The notes beneath the pieces were generated by a model. The model searched no databases, had not been told where the DNA came from, and was given only the letters and a program-made list of their open reading frames with translations. This document shows positions 52,883 through 61,701 of a stretch of 64,000 nucleotides of DNA, piece by piece. The translations under genes were made by a program, and so were the position numbers. Origin of the DNA: Alphaproteobacteria bacterium (GTDB taxonomy: Bacteria > Pseudomonadota > Alphaproteobacteria > Rickettsiales > SXRF01); contig JANYES010000020.1 in assembly GCA_025362975.1 (NCBI GenBank), forward strand, positions 18,696 through 82,695. Reading direction: 5' to 3'. Each line of letters opens with the position of its first letter. Position 1 is the stretch's first letter.

Positions 52883-53641
52883 ATGAAACGCTTATCAGTC
52901 ATATTAGCTATAACCAGTATTCTTAGCACTCAGGCGGCGTATGCGCAGATTGCCACCATCGATGTCACCAACATCGTGCAATCAACCATCAGCGCTGAAC
53001 AGGCGGTGGCGCAAACTGCGCGGCAAATCCAGCAATACCAAACGCAACTGCAGCAACTGGAGAATCAGATCAAAAATACCACTAATCCCAGCAGTTTCCA
53101 GTGGGATAATGCCAACGCCATCATTACCCAGCTACTGGCTGGGATGAGGACACTCAATTATTACCAGACCCAGGCTGGTAGCATTGAGGCGTATTTAAGT
53201 AAGTATTCCAATGCCAGCCAGTATCAGAGCAATTCCTGCCTTTCTACCGGCTGCAATACCACACAAGTCCAGCAATTATCAGCAAATGCCTATAATGGGT
53301 CGGGCGCGCAAAAAAGCGCCAATGACGACATGCTGCGCAATATCACCACGCAACAACAGCAACTGCAAAGCGATGCCAATGATTTACAGGTGATGCAGCA
53401 GAATGCGCAAGGCTCGACCGGGCAGATGGAAGCCATACAGGCCGCCAACCAGCTGGCCAGTAATCAATCTATGCAACTGATGCAGATTCGCAGCCTGATG
53501 ATGACGCAGCAAACGGCAGAGCAGGCACGAATGCAAAGTGTCGCAGATACGGAAGCGCAGCAAACTGCCGCGCATACGGGCGCTTATGCTCCCCGCTATG
53601 CGGCCAGCCCGGCGTTCAATGTGATGGACTACACCCAGTAA
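52883..53641 (+). CDS. trbJ: Conjugal transfer protein TrbJ (VirB5-like)
   Basis: A 252-residue periplasmic protein with signal peptide (LSVILAITSILSTQAAYA). The rest is Gln/Asn-rich and helical, with coiled-coil segments (TARQIQQYQTQLQQLENQIK, NITTQQQQLQSDANDLQVM) as in TrbJ/VirB5 minor pilus proteins. The ending SPAFNVMDY is common. A Shine-Dalgarno AGGAGG stands before the ATG. In RP4 trbK (entry exclusion) would follow; here trbL follows after 15 bp, so trbK is absent. Confidence 0.93.
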   Translation: MKRLSVILAITSILSTQAAYAQIATIDVTNIVQSTISAEQAVAQTARQIQQYQTQLQQLENQIKNTTNPSSFQWDNANAIITQLLAGMRTLNYYQTQAGSIEAYLSKYSNASQYQSNSCLSTGCNTTQVQQLSANAYNGSGAQKSANDDMLRNITTQQQQLQSDANDLQVMQQNAQGSTGQMEAIQAANQLASNQSMQLMQIRSLMMTQQTAEQARMQSVADTEAQQTAAHTGAYAPRYAASPAFNVMDYTQ

Positions 53642-53656
53642 ACATTAGGACAGCAT

Positions 53657-54982
53657 ATGCAATCCTATGGCATCTATATAAGGCGATTATTCTGCATTTT
53701 GGCAGCAATTCTCGTTTATGCCTCTGAGGCATCGGCGCAGGTGACCAATGCGGGTATTCTGAATAACGTCACGACACAGTTTCATACCCAAGCTGCCAGC
53801 TGGGCCGTTGTCATGCAGGGTTATGCCACCTGGCTGTTCTGGACGCTGGGCACTATTAGTCTTGTGTGGACGGGCGGCACGCTCATTCTAAAAAAAGCAG
53901 ATATTGGCGAATTCTTTGCCGAATTCATCCGCTTTTGCCTGTTCTTCGGGTTTTTCCTCTGGCTGCTGAATAACGCCGCCGCCATTGGTAGCGCCATCAT
54001 CAATTCCCTTATCATGATGGGAGCTAATGCCAGCGGCACCGGTGTTACCAATCCATCTGGCGTGATGGATATTGGCTTCGATATTTTTAACAAAGTCATG
54101 AGCCAGACCAGTATCTGGAGTCCCACAGATAGCCTTATCGGCGCGCTCCTTGCGGGTGTTACCTTGATCGTCATCGCGTTGATTGCTGCCAATATGACCA
54201 TCATGCTCTGTTCTGCATGGATAATGCTCTATGCGGGCATTTTCTTTCTGGGCTTTGGCGGCTCACGCTGGACTTCGGAAATTGCGCTGCATTATTACCG
54301 CACGCTGCTGGGCGTAGCAGTTAGCCTGATGGCGATGATCCTGATGGTCGGCATCGCGCAGAACATCATCAATGGCTATTACAATAACCTAAGCCCAGGC
54401 ATCAATATTCCTGAAATCGCCACCATTATGGTGGTAGCGGTCATTCTCCTGCTGCTGGTCAACCGTATTCCGGGGCTGATTTCCGGCATTCTCACTGGCG
54501 CATCCTTCAACCATTCGGGCATTGGCAACTTTGGAGCAGCTTACGGCGTCGGTGCGGCGCTCGGTGCTGCCGCCATAGCCAAGGCCGCTACGGGAACAGC
54601 TGCTGCTGCGGCATCAGTGGGTGCACAACATATTGGTGGAAGCGGACAGGCTCTCAAAGCCGCGTTTCAGAGCGCGCAGCAAAATATGGCATCTCAAGGG
54701 AATAGCACATCCGGCAATACAGTGTCCGCTGGCCTGTCATCCGCCATGGGAACTGGTGCCAGTTTCGCAGCTTCCATGGGCAAAAGCCTGGCCAAAGGAA
54801 CCGGCACGGCAATCAAAGATTCCGCCAGCAATGCGATGGGGCGATTTAACGAGGCAGCCAGTCAAACCTTTCCCGGTAGAGTGGCCAGCAAAATTAGCGG
54901 CAGAGATGAATCGCCAAGTGCGATGCCTAATGCGATTGGCGCAGCTGGAGAAATTCAGGCCTTTGTTAATAAAACGCCGTAA
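53657..54982 (+). CDS. trbL: Conjugal transfer protein TrbL (VirB6-like)
   Basis: A 441-residue polytopic inner-membrane channel protein. An N-terminal signal-like segment is followed by about six membrane helices, including LFWTLGTISLVWTGGTLILK, FFAEFIRFCLFFGFFLWLLN and IMLYAGIFFLGFGGSRWTSE. The C-terminal 140 residues are Ala/Ser/Gly-rich and disordered, usual for TrbL. It takes part in substrate passage across the inner membrane. It lies between trbJ and trbM. Confidence 0.94.
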   Translation: MQSYGIYIRRLFCILAAILVYASEASAQVTNAGILNNVTTQFHTQAASWAVVMQGYATWLFWTLGTISLVWTGGTLILKKADIGEFFAEFIRFCLFFGFFLWLLNNAAAIGSAIINSLIMMGANASGTGVTNPSGVMDIGFDIFNKVMSQTSIWSPTDSLIGALLAGVTLIVIALIAANMTIMLCSAWIMLYAGIFFLGFGGSRWTSEIALHYYRTLLGVAVSLMAMILMVGIAQNIINGYYNNLSPGINIPEIATIMVVAVILLLLVNRIPGLISGILTGASFNHSGIGNFGAAYGVGAALGAAAIAKAATGTAAAAASVGAQHIGGSGQALKAAFQSAQQNMASQGNSTSGNTVSAGLSSAMGTGASFAASMGKSLAKGTGTAIKDSASNAMGRFNEAASQTFPGRVASKISGRDESPSAMPNAIGAAGEIQAFVNKTP

Positions 54983-54997
54983 GTGATGGAGGTTATT

Positions 54998-55297
54998 ATG
55001 CGACTTATTTCCTTGGCATGTTTACCCGTAATGCTCATCGCCGCATGCCCGGCCTATGCCAGTAATCCCTGCCAGACATTGCTATGCATGGCGGGTGAAG
55101 TGCTGGGCCAGAGTGGCGGCAGTGCCTGTGATAACCCAATTGCCGACTATTTTAACATTATCGGCTTTAAGCGTGGAAAGTTTAATCCTGGCCGTACCTT
55201 TACTGCGCGGCTTAATTTTCTGAATAGCTGTCCCGGCGTTTTAGGAGGCTGGCCAACACAGATTAATGCCGTCTATGGCTATGCTTTCGGGTTATAG
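54998..55297 (+). CDS. trbM: Conjugal transfer protein TrbM
   Basis: A 99-residue exported protein. ATG 54998 (MRLISLACLPVMLIAACPAYA) is chosen because GGAGG lies six bases upstream; starts at 54983 and 54986 lie within or before that site. After the signal peptide come NPCQTLLCMAGEVLGQSG, ACDNPIADYFNI and a C-terminal Cys (NSCPGVLGGWP). This is the cysteine pattern of TrbM/KikA-type proteins. The exact role in transfer is unclear in the family. Confidence 0.85.
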   Translation: MRLISLACLPVMLIAACPAYASNPCQTLLCMAGEVLGQSGGSACDNPIADYFNIIGFKRGKFNPGRTFTARLNFLNSCPGVLGGWPTQINAVYGYAFGL

Positions 55298-55299
55298 GC

Positions 55300-55746
55300 A
55301 TGATCTTCGCCGATCTGCCGCCGCAATATCAGGAACGCATCGTATGTTCCATCATGGCCTCCGTCACCTATGACGTGCCAGCCAATATTGTTCTGGCCAT
55401 CGCTGAACTGGAAAACGGCAAGCCTGGCATGTACCTGCGTAATGAAAACGGCTCTCACGATGTGGGAGTGATGCAATTGAATACACAGTATCTGGCAGAT
55501 TTGTGGGGGTACGGTATTACTGCTAAGGATGCGGCGGATTCTGGTTGCTATCCTTACATGTTGGCGACATGGCGGCTGCGCCAGCATATTGTGCATGACA
55601 AGGGGGATTTATGGACGAAAGTGGCCAATTACCACTCCCGCAAGCCAAAATATAATGCGGTTTACCGAACTAAGCTGAAAGATGTTGCAAATCGTTGGAC
55701 GGAATGGCTGATGAAGAACTTTTGTACCCAAATAGCCCACTGGTGA
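55300..55746 (+). CDS. trbN: Lytic transglycosylase, TrbN-like
   Basis: A 148-residue protein with an SLT-type core. The catalytic glutamate is likely Glu38 in AIAELENGKPG, and NGSHDVGVMQLNTQYL is the G-x-M-Q motif. The C-terminal YHSRKPKYNAVYRTKL fits the N-Y-H-S block that ends this domain. Such enzymes open peptidoglycan for the mating channel. No signal peptide is visible, as in RP4 TrbN-like proteins that may be exported by other means. It is the last gene of the trb operon and is 2 bp after trbM. Confidence 0.88.
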   Translation: MIFADLPPQYQERIVCSIMASVTYDVPANIVLAIAELENGKPGMYLRNENGSHDVGVMQLNTQYLADLWGYGITAKDAADSGCYPYMLATWRLRQHIVHDKGDLWTKVANYHSRKPKYNAVYRTKLKDVANRWTEWLMKNFCTQIAHW

Positions 55747-55852
55747 TTTCCAGCGTTTGGATGTAGGATCATTGGTAATTTCAATTATGTGAGAAACTAA
55801 TCTATTGTTACCTTATAAGAAACGATCTTGAAAGCTATACCGACGAAAACCC

Positions 55853-56446
55853 TTACGGCATATATAGCCGCTGCAATTCCAACAAAGGCTCAAAATTCCC
55901 TCGATCCGCTTCTTTAACCGCGCGTATATAATCTAAGCGTATAGGGCTTTCACGGTTCATCTCGGCTGGCCAGATTGGCAGATTCTTACCATGCTGTTTC
56001 AGCCAAATATCCGATAGCATGCGTGACCAGCGGCCATTACCATTAGGAAATGGGTGAATCCACACGGCACGGTGATGTAGGCGTACTGCTTGCTCAACCA
56101 AATCCATGCCTGTCTTATCCCAATAATGTAGATCATCGACCATTTTGCGCAGTTCTTCCTGGATCATATATGCCGGAACGCCGATATTAGGGTTTCCACT
56201 GGTTCTGACTTGCCCTGCCCATGTCCAGACGTTGCCATACATTTCTTTATGCAGCCGTGTTATCCAATCAACCTTAAAGGCGGCAGAGCGCCGGGAAGGT
56301 TTTCCCGCCAGATATTTCAATACTGCTTTGGCAATATTTTCGGCCTCCGCCACATAGAGTGCTTCTATGGTAACAATGTGCAACTTTAGCCCGGAAGCAT
56401 CGTCAATGGGGGTTGCCCCCTCTATGGTTGGGAAAACAGGCATCAC
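55853..56446 (-). CDS. Fic-domain protein (mobile mystery protein B type), probable toxin
   Basis: A 197-residue Fic protein. The active motif is complete, HPFPNGNGRW, with catalytic His131 and Arg139, so AMP (or other NMP) transfer to a target protein is possible. Blocks GATPIDDASGLKLHIVTIEA, FKVDWITRLHKEMYGNVWTW, AGQVRTSGNPNIGV and HHRAVWIHPF match the MobMystB family, found on mobile elements. The start overlaps the upstream XRE gene by 4 bp. I infer a toxin-antitoxin pair that stabilises the ICE; the target and any inhibitory helix are unknown. Confidence 0.88.
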   Translation of the reverse strand: MMPVFPTIEGATPIDDASGLKLHIVTIEALYVAEAENIAKAVLKYLAGKPSRRSAAFKVDWITRLHKEMYGNVWTWAGQVRTSGNPNIGVPAYMIQEELRKMVDDLHYWDKTGMDLVEQAVRLHHRAVWIHPFPNGNGRWSRMLSDIWLKQHGKNLPIWPAEMNRESPIRLDYIRAVKEADRGNFEPLLELQRLYMP

Positions 56447-56838
56447 GCGCTCCAGATTTTACTTTTAGGGCCAGCCATCAGCTCATAGAAAAAACGTTGC
56501 TCAACGGCTTTCGCAGATGAGCCTGTCAATCCCTGTGCTTCCAATGAAGAGGTTCCCTGTACCACGGAAGTTAGCCAGCGCGCCTTCTTGCGCGCATGCT
56601 TTTCCAGAAGCGTTTGCTCGTCAATAATCTCTTTAGGAGTCAGGTTTAAGCCTAATACCTCAGCTATTTTAGAAGCGGTTTCAAGAGAGACTTTAGCGCC
56701 GTTATCTGAAAAAAAACGCTGGATCGTAGGCAAAGAAATACCCGTCATCTCAGCAAGCCGAGTTTGACTGATACCCAGATGCTCCCGCCGCTGGTTTATC
56801 TTATGCACCATGTTTGAGATAAGAGACGATTTTTCCAT
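56443..56838 (-). CDS. XRE-family regulator paired with the Fic protein (probable antitoxin)
   Basis: A 131-residue protein with an N-terminal HTH (HKINQRREHLGISQTRLAEM, TGISLPTIQRFFSDNGAKVS, LETASKIAEVLGLNL). A helical tail ends FFYELMAGPKSKIWSA. The start is taken at ATG 56838 (MEKSSLIS); the open frame to 56907 reads AT-rich upstream DNA. It overlaps the fic gene by 4 bp, so the two are cotranslated. The role as antitoxin/autoregulator is an inference from the layout. The region upstream (56840-56960) is very AT-rich and is the probable promoter. Confidence 0.8.
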   Translation of the reverse strand: MEKSSLISNMVHKINQRREHLGISQTRLAEMTGISLPTIQRFFSDNGAKVSLETASKIAEVLGLNLTPKEIIDEQTLLEKHARKKARWLTSVVQGTSSLEAQGLTGSSAKAVEQRFFYELMAGPKSKIWSA

Positions 56839-56962
56839 ATGATTTCCGATTACCAAGCTTATTTGTTCTATTATATATGATTTATATCTAATAGTAAATA
56901 CTATCATATAAGATGTATTTTACAATTAATATCATTATAATACAGTATACTATTTCTTATTG

Positions 56963-57490
56963 TTATTCCCATATCAAAATTGGCCGAATAACACTGATAA
57001 TCCGTGACTTATCCATCAATCCAAAGTACCGGCCATCGAATGATTTTGGGCTATAGTCGGACATCAGCAACACGGAATGATCATCCAACACTGCGATGTC
57101 TGCTTTAACCGGCGATAAAGGCTTTCCCTCTAAATCCTTATCCAAAGGCTTACTGTTCGGCACAGATACACCATTGACGAATACACCGGCAGTAGTCATT
57201 TCTACATGATCATTGGCAGCAGCCATGATTTTTTTGATCATGTAGCCAGTACCGCCGGGACAAAATCCGGCGCCGATATAGCCGCGTTCTTTAGCTTGCC
57301 GGAATATAGCCGTATCGGTAGGGCAAAAGATGACCAACGCACCTTTGGTAATAGGTTCACCCGTCATCCAGTAAATGCCACGCGGATAGCTGCCGGTGGT
57401 ATTGATCCGAATTCCGGCCAGTGGGGTTGTTATGGTGACTATGGTAAGACAGGCTATGGTCGCTATGGCTATTATGCATAGTTTTTTCAT
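56963..57490 (-). CDS. traF: Conjugal transfer S26 peptidase TraF
   Basis: TraF is the signal-peptidase-like enzyme that cyclises the TrbC pilin in RP4. A signal anchor (LCIIAIATIACLTIVTIT) is followed by TGSYPRGIYW with Ser34, then Lys86 in MIKKIMA and Asp152 in SFDGRYFG. The spacing Ser-Lys 52 and Ser-Asp 118 equals that known for RP4 TraF (Ser37, Lys89, Asp155). The catalytic set is therefore intact. Its start overlaps the end of traG by 4 bp. It is 175 residues long. Confidence 0.93.
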   Translation of the reverse strand: MKKLCIIAIATIACLTIVTITTPLAGIRINTTGSYPRGIYWMTGEPITKGALVIFCPTDTAIFRQAKERGYIGAGFCPGGTGYMIKKIMAAANDHVEMTTAGVFVNGVSVPNSKPLDKDLEGKPLSPVKADIAVLDDHSVLLMSDYSPKSFDGRYFGLMDKSRIISVIRPILIWE

Positions 57491-59328
57491 GGTATACCTG
57501 CCGTTATAAGTTTATCGGTGATCTTCGGAGCCGGGACTTCCGAGCGCTTCTGGAATACGGGGTCTTTAAAATACAGCGGCTGTTGACCATAAATGGCCGG
57601 AAATCCGGCGCAATAAATCACCATATCGCCCGGTTCCTGTATCATGCCATGGCTGTCTTTTTTCGGGCCGGGCATGCGCATGCTTTCATCGACGGTAAGC
57701 AAAGGCCGCTGCACCTCCTGGAACGTGCGCGATACCTGCCCATGCATTGCGCCGATGCGTCTGCCGCTGGTGGTAATCTGTTCTTTGACAATGGTAGTCT
57801 GCCCAGTCAGTTTGGACAGGTGTTCTGCGGTTTCCAGCCGATTGGGCGGGAAAGCAGTCTGTATATGGCAGTTGGAGGTAATGCTTTCTTCCCTTCCATA
57901 GCCGGATGCCGGATTCTGCAGCTGGTTGATGTCCTGCACGATGATGTAGCATTTGATGCCGTAGCCAGCGACAAAGGCCAAAGACTCCTGCATGATCTCC
58001 AGTTTGCCGAGGCTGGGAAATTCATCCAGCATCATAAGCAACCGATGCTTATAGTGCGGCTTGTGCCTTCCATGCTCAAACTCCATGCGGTCAGCCAGCA
58101 ACCGGATGATCATATTGACCACCACGCGCACTAACGGGCGCAACCGGGCTTTATCGTTAGGCTGGGTGACGATATAGAGGCTGACCGGATTATGGTGATT
58201 CATCAGATCATGGATGCGGAATTCCGATTTGCTGACATTTTTGGCCACTACCGGGTCACGATAGAGCGATAAATAGGATTTGGTGGAGGAAAGCACGCTG
58301 CCTGCTTCCTCGTCGGCACGATCAAGCATATCGCGTCCCGCTGCGGCAACCGTTGGATGCGGCGCGCCGTTACGATGTTTATAGACTGTCATTTCTTTCC
58401 ACAATTCTACGATTGGCTTTGCCGGATTGGACAGCATGGCATCCAGCGCCGGTAATGTGGCAATCTTTCCTTCATGATGGCATTTATAGAGCAAGTGCAA
58501 CATGGTGCCGACAATCAGCGATTGCGCGGTTTTCTGCCAATGGTCGATAAGTCCCTTGCCATCAGGATCGACCAGTAAAGTGGCCAGATTCTGCACATCG
58601 CCAACCTCATGGCCGGTTCCCAGCCGGATTTCTTCCAAAGGATTAAAGCCGACGCAGGAAATCGGATTGGCCGGATCGAAGCGCAACACTTTATTGCTCG
58701 CATGTCTTTGCCGCCATCCGGCAGTCAGTTCCCATAGCTCGCCTTTGAGATCGAGGATAACCGCGCTCTGTTTCCAGCTGAGTAATGTCGGGATGACCAG
58801 CCCCACGCCTTTGCCGCTGCGCGTGGGAGCATAGCACAAGATATGCTCCGGGCCGTTATGGCGCAGATAATGGATGCGATTATCCTTATCCCGCCATGCC
58901 CCGACATAGACGCCTTCATTGCCCAGCAATGCCGCTGCTGTTATATCGCTTTTACCCGCCCAGCGTGCCGATCCGTGGATAAATTCATGGGCTACCGATG
59001 AATTGGCGGTTACGACATGCCGGAAAAAGGCCACCAGCATAAGGGCAGCGGAGACAACCAGTCCAACAGACGCGGCTTTTCTAAGCGCCATTGGATAGAG
59101 ATCATAATACTGCAATGCCCATTCCACACTCTTCCAGGGGGCATAGAGATGGTGGAAAGATTCCCCCAACGTCGCCTGATAGGCAAACTCATGGGCAAAT
59201 AGCTGTGTGGCAGATGCCAGCCCAAGAAAGAGTGAAGCGAACACCATTGCGCACTCCACCTTTCTATCAGGTCGAACTTTGCCTGTCCTTACTTGCGGCC
59301 CGATAGCATTGTTGCGTTTCTCGGCCAT
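57487..59328 (-). CDS. traG: Type IV coupling protein TraG (VirD4-like)
   Basis: TraG links the relaxosome to the mating channel and pumps DNA. The 613-residue protein has two N-terminal membrane segments (MVFASLFLGLASATQLFAH and AASVGLVVSAALMLVAFF). The nucleotide loop is APTRSGKGVGLVIPTL at residues 167-182, and the Walker B is LLMMLDEFPSLG. FNPLEEIRLGTGHEVGDVQN and GYGIKCYIIVQDINQLQNPA are family blocks. It follows traI directly (stop 59329, ATG 59328). Confidence 0.96.
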   Translation of the reverse strand: MAEKRNNAIGPQVRTGKVRPDRKVECAMVFASLFLGLASATQLFAHEFAYQATLGESFHHLYAPWKSVEWALQYYDLYPMALRKAASVGLVVSAALMLVAFFRHVVTANSSVAHEFIHGSARWAGKSDITAAALLGNEGVYVGAWRDKDNRIHYLRHNGPEHILCYAPTRSGKGVGLVIPTLLSWKQSAVILDLKGELWELTAGWRQRHASNKVLRFDPANPISCVGFNPLEEIRLGTGHEVGDVQNLATLLVDPDGKGLIDHWQKTAQSLIVGTMLHLLYKCHHEGKIATLPALDAMLSNPAKPIVELWKEMTVYKHRNGAPHPTVAAAGRDMLDRADEEAGSVLSSTKSYLSLYRDPVVAKNVSKSEFRIHDLMNHHNPVSLYIVTQPNDKARLRPLVRVVVNMIIRLLADRMEFEHGRHKPHYKHRLLMMLDEFPSLGKLEIMQESLAFVAGYGIKCYIIVQDINQLQNPASGYGREESITSNCHIQTAFPPNRLETAEHLSKLTGQTTIVKEQITTSGRRIGAMHGQVSRTFQEVQRPLLTVDESMRMPGPKKDSHGMIQEPGDMVIYCAGFPAIYGQQPLYFKDPVFQKRSEVPAPKITDKLITAGIP

Positions 59329-60921
59329 TTACATTCTCCTGCCGCGTTTGCGGATAATGCCTTGAGCATTTTCAGGGGGATGGTTATTTGCATTACTGGC
59401 AAAAAGCGCCTGCCTTTGCTGTTCCATGGCAGAATCGGCAAATACCAGGTTTAGCCTAGCACAGGCTGCTACTGCCTGCTGGCGAAACGCCTCTGTTCCG
59501 GTAATAGCCAGTTGCCGTCCGAAACGCTGCACGGCTATGTTTAATGCTGCAATAACCGCATCATCACCGGCATGTTCACTGAGACGCAATAGCTTGCCGT
59601 CATCGCGCAGCACTGTTTGCGCAATCTGGTAATGGACAGTGCCGCGTTTGGTGACTGCTTCGATTTTGCCGCCTGCATGGTAATTGAGGCGGTCAGCTAC
59701 TTCACCGCCGATGGCATTTATCCGTACTGGCGCTCTTTCGTAACGGTTGCGCAATACTTCTAATGCCTGGGTATTGCCCTCCCATGCCTTGGCTTTCAGC
59801 CAGTCATACCAGACGGCTTGCTTGCCTTTGGCGTAAATATTGCGCCAGTCTTCCTGATAATCTTGCTGAATGGCGCGGATTTCTTTAACCAAGCTTTCAG
59901 AAGCAGCATGATGCAGTACGGCTTTGGCCAGCCTGCCTCTGGTCGGCTTTATGACCGCGCGTTTCGCCTGCGCCGCTTTTTTAGCGCCTTCGACACGCCG
60001 GTCTTTCCGATGATTGGCTCGTTCCTGTAACACTGTATGCCGCTGCGTCTGCTGCAGGCGCTCGTGCTGGTATAAAGCCCATAGCTGGCGTGTATCGATT
60101 TTCGATGCCATGGGCTTTATTTCATAACTGCCGGTAATATTTGCATTTTGCGCAATGCCGGGCTGGAATGCTCCAAGCCTTTTCTCCAATGCGCTTTTGG
60201 AAAAACTGCGATTGATGGAGCTGGCTTTAGCGTTAATGCCGTTCTTGGCAGTAATCACCAATCCGTTCCCGCGTTCGGATAAGGTCAGACTATTTTTTGC
60301 CAACGTCTTATGCAGTTCATCCCAAGATGAAGCTGCCAGCAGTTCCGACAAACAGCCGCGCTTGATCCAACCGATCAGGCTTTCGATGCCTGCCGATTTT
60401 TCCATATCCTGCGCCTTGGCTTCGCCGGGCGTCATGTGGGCAATATGGTTATCGGTCGCCAGGCCATATTCCTGTTCCAGCGCCTGGCATAATTGCCCAA
60501 GAGTCTTCTTATCGAAATACGGCTCATGCGCGGTATAGCGCTGGGGGTGGATTTTATTAATGGCGATATGGATATGCGTATGATCGGTATCGTAATGCAC
60601 GGCGCTGACACGCTGGTGTTCGCTATAGCCTAATGCTTCACATACGCGGGTTTCTATGGCGTAAAGAGTCGCAGGCGTTGGGTTGTCACCTTCCCGGAAG
60701 GACAGCAGCAGGTGGTAGGTTTTATCCATCCGGGTACGGGTGTTTTTGGATTGTACCAGTTCGACTTCCTTTGCTGCCCAGTCCGGATGCTCAGCCTGGC
60801 AGTTGGTGATGCGGATTTCGCCCACGCGCTCGTTTTTACCCTGCGCATTAGTAATATACGCCACCAGTTTCGAGAACCGGCTTTTATGGGCGTTACTGAA
60901 CTCGATGCGCTTGGCAATCAT
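59329..60921 (-). CDS. traI: MOB-P relaxase TraI
   Basis: TraI nicks oriT and stays bound to the 5' end of the transferred strand. The first 130 residues carry the MOB-P motifs: nucleophile Tyr22 (LVAYITN), Ser74 (LLLSFREGD) and the metal-binding HTHIHIAINKIHP, with His116 in the H-x-H. These positions equal those reported for RP4 TraI (Tyr22, Ser74, His116). The C-terminal 250 residues hold a helical Arg/Lys-rich linker (RRVEGAKKAAQAKRAVIK) and a folded end (LRLSEHAGDDAVIAALNIAV). No primase or helicase domain is seen. It is 530 residues long. Confidence 0.95.
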   Translation of the reverse strand: MIAKRIEFSNAHKSRFSKLVAYITNAQGKNERVGEIRITNCQAEHPDWAAKEVELVQSKNTRTRMDKTYHLLLSFREGDNPTPATLYAIETRVCEALGYSEHQRVSAVHYDTDHTHIHIAINKIHPQRYTAHEPYFDKKTLGQLCQALEQEYGLATDNHIAHMTPGEAKAQDMEKSAGIESLIGWIKRGCLSELLAASSWDELHKTLAKNSLTLSERGNGLVITAKNGINAKASSINRSFSKSALEKRLGAFQPGIAQNANITGSYEIKPMASKIDTRQLWALYQHERLQQTQRHTVLQERANHRKDRRVEGAKKAAQAKRAVIKPTRGRLAKAVLHHAASESLVKEIRAIQQDYQEDWRNIYAKGKQAVWYDWLKAKAWEGNTQALEVLRNRYERAPVRINAIGGEVADRLNYHAGGKIEAVTKRGTVHYQIAQTVLRDDGKLLRLSEHAGDDAVIAALNIAVQRFGRQLAITGTEAFRQQAVAACARLNLVFADSAMEQQRQALFASNANNHPPENAQGIIRKRGRRM

Positions 60922-61274
60922 AGCTTGCTCACCTTCTCGAACAGTAAGCGTTGTGTCGCTTGAATCTCATCCAGCAGGCTATTAATTTTCGGCACGATCT
61001 GCCCCGCGCCGAATAGCTTTAATCGCTCGTCATTGGTCAGCCACATTTTGAGCAGGCCACCCAGTCGTCCCAGGTCGCCATTAATCCTGACCAGTTCCAA
61101 CCCAATGTCAGCGTCAAAGACGGCCTTGGGCTGATAGTGCAATCCGACACTGCGCAGGTAAGCGGCAACGGATAAACGGCAGTTAGTCGCATGACTTTTT
61201 ATCGCTGCCGCCTCAGCCGGAAGCACCGGCACCTGAAGCCGCCGGATTCTCTGTCTCGATGATTTATTGCTCAT
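60918..61274 (-). CDS. traJ: Relaxosome protein TraJ (oriT-binding)
   Basis: A 118-residue basic protein that in RP4 binds an inverted repeat next to the nic site and positions TraI. Start ATG 61274 has GGAGGGG before it; an open frame to 61355 would run into oriT. The family pattern is visible: RIRRLQVPVLPAEAAAIKSH, LSVAAYLRSVGL, and a C-terminal helix LGRLGGLLKMWLTNDERLKL. It overlaps traI by 4 bp. It is the first gene of the reverse operon traJ-traI-traG-traF. Confidence 0.9.
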   Translation of the reverse strand: MSNKSSRQRIRRLQVPVLPAEAAAIKSHATNCRLSVAAYLRSVGLHYQPKAVFDADIGLELVRINGDLGRLGGLLKMWLTNDERLKLFGAGQIVPKINSLLDEIQATQRLLFEKVSKL

Positions 61275-61308
61275 CTTACCCCTCCCCCCAGCCCCGCAGG
61301 GCAGGTCA

Positions 61309-61375
61309 TCGTTGAGTGCGAAGCGCGAATAAGAAAACGTAATGTTGAGTAACATTACACATCCTGCCCTCCACC
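61309..61375 (+). other. Origin of transfer (oriT), IncP-like
   Basis: Within this segment are GCGAATAAG (61324-61332), known in RP4-type oriT, a perfect inverted repeat GTAATGTT-GAGT-AACATTAC (61339-61358) as candidate TraJ site, and the nic consensus ATCCTG^C at 61361-61367. Nicking should fall between 61366 and 61367 on the plus strand. By analogy with RP4 the DNA to the right (toward 64000) enters the recipient first. Confidence 0.85.
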
Positions 61376-61536
61376 TACCTTCATCTTACAGTATGTGTTG
61401 CTTCTTCGGGAGGGGTGGACATGTAGGAAATAAAAACCCACCTCGGAATTATTCAAAGATGGGTTATAAGTCGGCTAATATTCGCTTAGTAGCATGATGA
61501 CATTTGTTACTCCACGACGGAGGCGAAGGTTTAAAA

Positions 61537-61627
61537 GGCTGGAGCCTTAAGGCTGGCAGTCAAACCCTCAACACGTAAGCGCAGCGAACGGAGCGGGCCG
61601 AGGGTTGACTGTCAGACGGCTTCAGCC
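61537..61627. repeat. Large imperfect inverted-repeat element 1 with CGTAAGCGCAG tip
   Basis: Outer arms GGCTGGAGCC (61537-61546) and GGCTTCAGCC (61618-61627), and inner arms CTGGCAGTCAAACCCTC (61553-61569) and GAGGGTTGACTGTCAG (61600-61615), form a long stem with one mismatch per arm and one bulge. The tip holds CGTAAGCGCAG (61574-61584). It lies about 170 bp from nic on the predicted leading side. A related element lies at 63426-63550. Confidence 0.55.
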
Positions 61628-61701
61628 AAAACCGCACCCCATACCCTGCTGTGTGGTTACGCATGGGGCAGGTGATGCTAAAAACATGTGTGTTGCACCT
61701 G

